The translations under genes were made by a program, and so were the position numbers. Below the pieces are notes generated by a model that ran no database searches, was not told the DNA's origin, and saw only the letters and a program-made list of their open reading frames with translations. Positions 7,503 to 11,253 of a DNA stretch of 11,253 nt are shown here, piece by piece. Source of the DNA: Planctomycetota bacterium (lineage in GTDB: Bacteria; Planctomycetota; UBA1135; GCA-002686595); the NCBI GenBank assembly GCA_028823185.1, contig JAPKBY010000029.1, forward strand, positions 1-11,253. Reading direction: 5' to 3'. The stretch's first letter is position 1. Every line of letters starts with the position of its first letter.

Positions 7503-8108
7503 ATGAAGAACACCGTCCTCGCGCTCTGTCTCACTCTCTCTGCTTGCGACTCCATGGGAGCTCGCCAAGCCACGCCCCCTCAGCTCGCTGAAGAAGCCAC
7601 CGCCCTCGAGGTCTACGAGAGCTATCGCTCTTATGCGGCAGATACAGATCGGCGCGTCCTGGTTCACCTCGGCGCGCCCTGGTGAGGTTGGTGCGGAATC
7701 CTCGAGGAGTTCCTCGAGAAGCCTGAGATCGCTGAGCGGCTAGAGAAAGACTATGTGCTCGTCAAAATAGACACGGATGAGATGGAGGGCGGTAAGGACG
7801 TCGCCTTGGCGCTACGCGAGACCGCGAGCGGCGGCATCCCGTGGTTCATCTACCTCGACGCTGACGGCGCGGCGTTGACGACGAATGATGAGGGAGCGCT
7901 CGAGCGAAATGACGCCAGCGTAATGGCGACGGCTGATGCAGAGGGTGGGAACGTTGGCTGTCCGATGTCTCCGGCCGAGCGCGCGCACTTTATCGGGACC
8001 ATCCGCGCGACGAGCCGATATATGACCGAGGCAGACATCGAAGTCATCGCTACTGCGCTCCATGAATATGCCCGTGAGACCATCGGCGATCGGGCTGACG
8101 CCGAGTGA
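7503..8108 (+). CDS. Thioredoxin-like lipoprotein with UxxC active site, probable selenoprotein (Sec61)
   Basis: Reading the TGA at 7683-7685 as selenocysteine gives a 201-residue lipoprotein thioredoxin. ATG 7503 is chosen because AGGA at 7491-7494 lies eight bases upstream and the product begins with a clean lipoprotein signal, MKNTVLALCLTLSAC, with lipobox LSAC and C14 as the lipid site. The active site reads GAPW-U61-G-W-C64, where thioredoxins have WCxxC, so the TGA stands exactly at the attacking cysteine. The thioredoxin fold continues with VLVKIDTDE, then GGIPWFIYLDADG with probable cis-proline P113. A further cysteine, C153, lies in GNVGCPMSP. A perfect 8-bp inverted repeat follows the TGA at SECIS distance. 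The likely role is disulfide or peroxide chemistry at the membrane, with the UnbV-TlpA selenoprotein two genes upstream as a possible partner. The gap to the sulfatase gene is 28 bases. A nonsense mutation is possible but would have to hit this one codon and keep the downstream frame intact. Confidence 0.88.
7701..7718 (+). promoter_or_regulatory. Candidate bacterial SECIS element in the thioredoxin gene
   Basis: CTCGAGGA (7701-7708) is followed by GT and its exact reverse complement TCCTCGAG (7711-7718). In RNA this folds as a seven-pair stem with an AGUU loop. The loop starts 22 bases after the TGA at 7683-7685 and has G as its second base, followed by U. This matches the general bacterial SECIS pattern of upper stem, small loop with G near its start, and distance from the UGA. 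The stem is coding sequence, as is usual for bacterial SECIS elements. Confidence 0.7.
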
Positions 8109-8123
8109 GTCTTGAGCTCAGCG

Positions 8124-8140
8124 CTCGCCCCTCGGGCGAG
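8124..8140 (+). terminator. Short GC-rich hairpin after the selenothioredoxin gene
   Basis: CTCGCCC pairs perfectly with GGGCGAG around a CTC loop, 15 bases after the stop codon. No T run follows directly. It may protect the mRNA end or assist the larger terminator about 20 bases downstream. Confidence 0.4.
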
Positions 8141-8156
8141 ACTCGTTGGATAAGAG

Positions 8157-8189
8157 AGAGGCCCGCTCAGCAGCGCTGAGCGGGCCTCT
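8157..8189. terminator. Strong bidirectional intrinsic terminator between convergent genes
   Basis: A 15-bp perfect stem, AGAGGCCCGCTCAGC paired with GCTGAGCGGGCCTCT, closes on an AGC loop. The plus-strand side is followed by a pyrimidine-rich TCTGTCTTCTC, and the minus-strand side by CTCTCTTATCC. It lies between the plus-strand lipoprotein run, ending at 8108, and minus-strand groEL, whose stop is at 8215, so it can end both transcripts. The T runs are interrupted but the stem is very stable. Confidence 0.85.
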
Positions 8190-8214
8190 TCTGTCTTCTC
8201 TTGAGCTGTGAGCT

Positions 8215-9834
8215 CTAGTGCATGTGCCCGCCGTGACCAGCACCAGCGGGTTCGGCGTCTTTCGCGGGCATGTCCGAGACGAGCGCGTCGGTCGTGAGCA
8301 AGAGGCTCGCGACCGAGGCAGCGTTCTCAAGCGCCGTGCGGACGACCTTGGTGGGGTCGATGACGCCAGCGGTGACGAGGTCTTCATAAGTGTCGGTGGC
8401 CGCGTTGTAGCCGAAGGTTCCACCCTCGGTACGAACGGTCTGGACAATCACGGAGCCATCTTGGCCAGCGTTAGCAGCGATCTGACGGATCGGCGCTTCG
8501 ATCGCGCGTCGCACGATCATTGAGCCGACCTTCTCGTCGCCTTCGAGCGGGAGGCCTTCGATCGTTGAGATGCAGGAGAGGAGCGCTACGCCGCCGCCGG
8601 GCACGATGCCTTCTTCGACAGCTGCGCGAGTCGCGTGGAGGGCATCCTCAACGCGAGCCTTCTTCTCTTTCATCTCAGCTTCGGTGGAGGCACCGACGTT
8701 GACCTTGGCCACGCCGCCGGACAGCTTCGCGAGGCGCTCTTGGAGCTTCTCGCAGTCATAGTCCGACTTCGTGTGCTCGATCTCAGCTTTGATCTGCTCG
8801 ATGCGGCCGACGATGGCGTCCTTCTCTCCAGAGCCCGCGACGATGGTCGTCGCGTCCTTTGAGATGACGATCTTCTTGGCTGTTCCGAGCATCTCTAGGG
8901 TCGTCCCTTCGAGGGTTCCACCGACGGCTTCGAAGACGGGTTGAGCACCAGTCAAGACACCGATGTCTTCCATCATCGCCTTGCGACGTTCGCCGAAGCC
9001 GGGGGCTTTGACTGCGCAGCAGGGGAAGGAGCCGCGGAGGCGGTTCACGACGAGGGTAGCGAGGGCTTCACCTTCGATGTCTTCTGCGACAATGAGGAGA
9101 GGCTTGCCCGCCTGGGCGACCTGCTCGAGGAGCGGGATCATGTCTTTGACGGACGTGATCTTCTTCTCGTGGACCAGGACGAGGGCGTCTTCGAGGACGC
9201 ACTCCATCTTGGCTGTGTCGGTGACGAAGTGCGGCGAGAGGAAGCCCTTATCGAACTGCATTCCCTCGACCCACTCGACCTCGGTCTCAGCCGTCTTGCC
9301 TTCCTCGACAGTGATGACGCCGTCTTTGCCGACGCGATCCATGGCCTTGGCGATCATCTCGCCAATCTCCATGTCGTTGTTTGAGGCGATGCAGCCGACC
9401 TGAGCGATGTCCTCGTGACCGGCGACCGGCTTAGAGAGGCTCTGGAGTTGGCCGATCGTCGCGTTGACGGCGGCGTCGATGCCGCGCTTGAGCGCGACCG
9501 GGCTCGCACCTGCGGTCACGTTCTTGAGGCCCTCGACGAAGATCGCTTCAGCGAGGACAGTGGCGGTCGTGGTGCCGTCACCTGCCTGATCGTTGGTCTG
9601 GCTGGCGACCTGCTTCACGAGCTGTGCGCCCATGTTCTCGTAGGGATCCTCGAGGTCGATCTCTTTCGAGACGCTCACGCCGTCTTTTGTGACGGTGGGA
9701 GATCCGAATGACTTCTCGATGATCACGTTTCGGCCGCGGGGGCCGAGAGTAATTTTTACGGCGCGGGCGAGTTTAGTGACACCGTTTTTGATGTGCTCGC
9801 GCGCGGTCGTGTCGTAGCTGATTTGTTTAGCCAT
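8215..9834 (-). CDS. groEL: Chaperonin GroEL (Hsp60)
   Basis: This 539-residue protein is a full-length GroEL, the ATP-driven folding chamber that works with GroES. It begins MAKQISYDTTAREHI. It has the ATP motif AGDGTTTATVLAE with D86, KDGVSVSKEI, the apical-domain segment VKAPGFGERRK, the hydrolysis aspartate D397 in ARVEDALHATRAAVEEG, and VPGGG. The C-terminus ends in GAGHGGHMH, a histidine-containing form of the usual Gly/Met tail. The ribosome binding site AAGGAG lies six bases before the ATG. Six cysteines occur (C148, C212, C272, C273, C361, C421), two of them adjacent in the apical domain (FPCCAVKAPGFG); E. coli GroEL has three, at other places. It is transcribed after groES with a 35-base gap and ends with TAG. 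Confidence 0.98.
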   Translation of the reverse strand: MAKQISYDTTAREHIKNGVTKLARAVKITLGPRGRNVIIEKSFGSPTVTKDGVSVSKEIDLEDPYENMGAQLVKQVASQTNDQAGDGTTTATVLAEAIFVEGLKNVTAGASPVALKRGIDAAVNATIGQLQSLSKPVAGHEDIAQVGCIASNNDMEIGEMIAKAMDRVGKDGVITVEEGKTAETEVEWVEGMQFDKGFLSPHFVTDTAKMECVLEDALVLVHEKKITSVKDMIPLLEQVAQAGKPLLIVAEDIEGEALATLVVNRLRGSFPCCAVKAPGFGERRKAMMEDIGVLTGAQPVFEAVGGTLEGTTLEMLGTAKKIVISKDATTIVAGSGEKDAIVGRIEQIKAEIEHTKSDYDCEKLQERLAKLSGGVAKVNVGASTEAEMKEKKARVEDALHATRAAVEEGIVPGGGVALLSCISTIEGLPLEGDEKVGSMIVRRAIEAPIRQIAANAGQDGSVIVQTVRTEGGTFGYNAATDTYEDLVTAGVIDPTKVVRTALENAASVASLLLTTDALVSDMPAKDAEPAGAGHGGHMH

Positions 9835-9869
9835 GAGTGGCTCCTTGTGTTTTGGAGGTGTGGCTAAGC

Positions 9870-10178
9870 TCAGCCTTCGATGATTGCGAGGACGTCGTCT
9901 TCGCGCATGATCATGTACTCGTCGCCTTGGTACTTGACGTCAGTTCCTGCGTAGGAGCTGAAGAGCACGAGGTCGCCGTTCTTGACGCTAAAGGTGGACT
10001 TGTCGCCGTTGTCGAGGGTGCGTCCCTCGCCGATCGCTATGACGCGACCTTCTTTCGGCTTCTCCTTTGCGGTCTCGGGAAGGATGATTCCGCCTGCGGT
10101 CATCTCTTCGGCTTCGAGGCGTTGGACGAGGATGCGGTCGCCCAGGGGGCGAATGGAAACTGCTGTTGTCTCGGACAT
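9870..10178 (-). CDS. groES: Co-chaperonin GroES (Hsp10)
   Basis: This 102-residue protein is the seven-fold lid of the GroEL chamber. It shows the GroES core IRPLGDRILVQRLEAEEMTA, then the mobile-loop region with GGIILPETAKEKP, KNGDLVLFSSYAGTDV, and the terminal REDDVLAIIEG. It has a slightly longer N-terminus than E. coli GroES. The start is supported by a purine-rich AAAAAGG eight bases upstream. It precedes groEL in the usual order. I found no CIRCE inverted repeat (TTAGCACTC-N9-GAGTGCTAA) in the 72 bases upstream, so HrcA control is not evident. Confidence 0.97.
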   Translation of the reverse strand: MSETTAVSIRPLGDRILVQRLEAEEMTAGGIILPETAKEKPKEGRVIAIGEGRTLDNGDKSTFSVKNGDLVLFSSYAGTDVKYQGDEYMIMREDDVLAIIEG

Positions 10179-10250
10179 AATGTGTGCCTTTTTCTTTCTT
10201 GGTTTAGGGAGCTAGTTGGTTCTTTGCCCGCAGCGAGAGCGGCGGGTGAT
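10179..10250 (-). promoter_or_regulatory. groES leader between response regulator and groES
   Basis: This 72-base gap carries the groES ribosome binding site and a modest inverted repeat (CCCGC at 10227-10231 with GCGGG at 10242-10246) just after the response-regulator stop, without a following T run in the direction of transcription. I see no CIRCE element and no clear sigma-70 or sigma-32 promoter. Whether groESL is read from its own promoter or through from the regulator gene is open. Confidence 0.3.
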
Positions 10251-10628
10251 TCAGTTGTTGAGCCCGAGGACCCTGAGGACCTCGTTGCGGAGGGCGATGG
10301 GCTCGATGGGCTTCTTGAAGACTGCACGCGCTCCGGCGTTGAAGGCCATCGAGGCGATGTCCAAGCCAGAGAGGAGGATGCAGGGGATGTGAAGGAACTC
10401 AGCCTCGACCGCTTTCAAGATGTCGAGGCCTGTGCAGCCGGGCATCTCGTAATCGAGGACCGCGAGGTCGATAGGACCTCGACGCACGATCTCGAGGGCA
10501 TCATCTCCGCGCCCAGCTTCGATGATCTCGAATCCGGGGCCTCCGAGGAGGTCGCATACGCCCGCACGCAAGGCGAGGTCGTCGTCTGCGACGAGGATGC
10601 GGCGGTCGATGGTGTGGGAGTTGCTCAT
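10251..10628 (-). CDS. Single-domain response regulator (CheY-like receiver)
   Basis: This 125-residue receiver domain has no output domain. The acidic pocket is D15-D16 in ILVADDDLAL. The phosphoacceptor is D59 in LAVLDYEMPG. The switch serine is S87 in ILLSGLD and the conserved lysine is K105 in AVFKKPIEP. All residues for phosphotransfer are present, so it is probably an active phosphorelay or adaptor protein. No histidine kinase lies in the window. The start MSNSHTIDRR is chosen because the family normally begins a few residues before the first beta strand. An in-frame ATG 12 codons upstream, at 10664, is possible; neither has a good ribosome binding site. It lies upstream of groES in the same direction, with a 72-base gap, so co-transcription is possible. 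Confidence 0.92.
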   Translation of the reverse strand: MSNSHTIDRRILVADDDLALRAGVCDLLGGPGFEIIEAGRGDDALEIVRRGPIDLAVLDYEMPGCTGLDILKAVEAEFLHIPCILLSGLDIASMAFNAGARAVFKKPIEPIALRNEVLRVLGLNN

Positions 10629-10791
10629 GGTTATGAAGTGCCATTTCCAGACACATGTGAGCATTCAGTGGGCAAACCGCGTGCCATGGCGGAGCAGAGC
10701 CGGCGCACAGGCGCAGGTTTCCAAGCTATTTCACTGAAAGGCTTTACGTTGGAGGATGGTCCTTAGCTGGGAGACCACCTGATCTCTTGGC

Positions 10792-10847
10792 TGCCTGAAT
10801 GGCAGGGCGCAATGGAGGAGCGAGGGGCTGCTGTCAGGATGGCAGGG
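10792..10847 (+). repeat. Pair of 16-base imperfect direct repeats upstream of the dipeptidase gene
   Basis: TGCCTGAATGGCAGGG (10792-10807) and TGTCAGGATGGCAGGG (10832-10847) match at 13 of 16 bases and start 40 bases apart, close to four helical turns. Each is itself a small dyad: CTGCC-tgaat-GGCAG, and CTGTCA-gga-TGGCAG with one G-T mismatch. The spacing and position suggest paired protein-binding sites, but chance cannot be excluded. Confidence 0.35.
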
Positions 10848-10860
10848 GGGAGGATATATG
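10831..10860 (+). promoter_or_regulatory. Candidate sigma-70-type promoter for the dipeptidase gene
   Basis: TATATG at 10855-10860 resembles a -10 box. CTGTCA at 10831-10836 matches TTGACA at four of six positions with an 18-base spacer. Transcription would begin near 10867, leaving a leader of about 20 bases before the ATG at 10886. The -35 box overlaps the second direct repeat, as in a regulated promoter. Confidence 0.35.
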
Positions 10861-10885
10861 GCTCTGGTTGGATAGGATCGCATAG

Positions 10886-11253
10886 ATGCGGATCCCTGTC
10901 TTTGATGCTCACGTGGACTCACTCCAGCGTGCTCTCGATCTGGGGGATGACCTTGGGAGCATAACGGGGGGGCATCTAGACCTCGTTCGTGGAAAGCTGG
11001 GCGGCCTGCAAGCGGTCGTTTTCGTGTGTTGGGTTGACCCCGTTCATGTGGAGAGCGGGGCAGCTGGTGCGCGTTGCTCACAGCTCTTGGAGCAGTATCA
11101 AGCGCTGTTGAAGAGGCACCCGAAGCTCGTCGCCTTCGGCGGGAATGGAGCGCTCGTTCAAGAGGCGAAGCAGCGCGGACTCATCGCGGGGATCGCCGGC
11201 ATCGAGGGCGGCCACTCGATAGAGGAGAGCCTGGAGAAGCTCGAGCAGTTCTT
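10886..11253 (+). CDS. Membrane dipeptidase (M19 family), 5' part, runs off the window
   Basis: The first 122 codons of an M19 (renal dipeptidase-like) metallopeptidase are present. The N-terminus has the metal motif VFDAHVDS (D7, H9, D11), where H9 and D11 correspond to zinc ligands of the family. IAGIEGGHSIEES follows with E107, matching the bridging glutamate, at a normal distance. These proteins hydrolyse dipeptides and related amides with a two-zinc site in a TIM-barrel fold. The start is supported by AGGA at 10874-10877, eight bases upstream. No signal peptide is visible, so it is probably cytoplasmic. The rest of the gene, including the remaining ligands, lies beyond the window end. 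Confidence 0.9.
   Translation, partial: MRIPVFDAHVDSLQRALDLGDDLGSITGGHLDLVRGKLGGLQAVVFVCWVDPVHVESGAAGARCSQLLEQYQALLKRHPKLVAFGGNGALVQEAKQRGLIAGIAGIEGGHSIEESLEKLEQF

Larger units (their letters stand above)
10629..10885. other. Divergent intergenic region
   Basis: These 257 bases separate the minus-strand response regulator from the plus-strand dipeptidase gene. I see no credible coding sequence; the open minus-strand frame here runs antisense through the dipeptidase gene and looks like a shadow. The region holds an 8-base palindrome CACATGTG (10652-10659), a pair of 16-base direct repeats and a candidate plus-strand promoter. Confidence 0.6.

Noticed and set aside
4757..7685. Global TGA reassignment (TGA read as Trp or Gly) as the reason for the two internal TGA codons
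   Set aside because: TGA ends both M16 genes, the UnbV gene, the sulfatase, the thioredoxin, groES and the response regulator, with sensible protein ends at each. Tryptophan is also coded normally by TGG next to both TGAs.
8218..9384. Several plus-strand open frames across the groEL region
   Set aside because: They are antisense shadows of groEL, which is unambiguous on the minus strand, and have low-complexity, family-less translations.
10652..10659. CACATGTG palindrome upstream of the response regulator as an operator
   Set aside because: An 8-base palindrome is expected by chance at this scale, and there is no second copy nearby.
9837..10766. 309-residue plus-strand open frame across groES and the response regulator
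   Set aside because: It is antisense to two well-recognised genes and their spacer, and its acidic, Val/Asp-rich translation shows no recognisable domain.

Overview
The window is GC-rich, gene-dense bacterial chromosome. Lipoprotein signals, a groES-groEL pair, M16 peptidases and an FG-GAP/UnbV (CRTAC-type) protein suggest a diderm, free-living lineage. Proteins of this style are common in Planctomycetota, Acidobacteriota and the former Deltaproteobacteria. I cannot fix the phylum from this sequence. No mobile elements, CRISPR arrays, tRNAs or rRNAs are seen.

Layout: (1) 249-2848 (+) holds two overlapping M16B peptidase genes. The first carries the zinc motif. The second has lost it but keeps the Arg/Tyr pair that the first lacks, which is the pattern of an obligate heterodimer. 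(2) 2996-8108 (+) is a three-gene run of predicted lipoproteins: an FG-GAP/UnbV protein with a C-terminal TlpA-like thioredoxin domain, a sulfatase-superfamily hydrolase, and a small thioredoxin. The first and third each have an in-frame TGA in the middle of an otherwise continuous protein. (3) A strong bidirectional terminator near 8157-8189 separates this run from a convergent minus-strand cluster: a single-domain response regulator, groES and groEL. (4) A divergent intergenic region leads to the 5' part of an M19 membrane-dipeptidase-like gene that runs off the window.

The main result concerns the two internal TGA codons. At 7683-7685 the TGA replaces the first cysteine of a thioredoxin CxxC motif (APW-U-GW-C). 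It is followed by an 8-bp perfect inverted repeat with a GT centre at the right distance for a bacterial SECIS element. At 4757-4759 a TGA falls inside the FG-GAP/UnbV protein, between its FG-GAP repeats and UnbV domain, and is also followed at SECIS distance by a GC-rich hairpin with a GTG loop. TGA is still the normal stop for most genes here, so global reassignment is unlikely and selenocysteine is the best reading. The run would then encode two envelope-anchored selenoproteins plus a hydrolase, possibly an undescribed extracytoplasmic selenium-based redox module. I do not recall FG-GAP/UnbV proteins being listed as a selenoprotein family, but I could not search. No selA, selB, selC or selD gene lies in the window.

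The start codon of the FG-GAP/UnbV gene is also buried in a long imperfect hairpin (2955-3007) without a usual ribosome binding site, which suggests post-transcriptional control.
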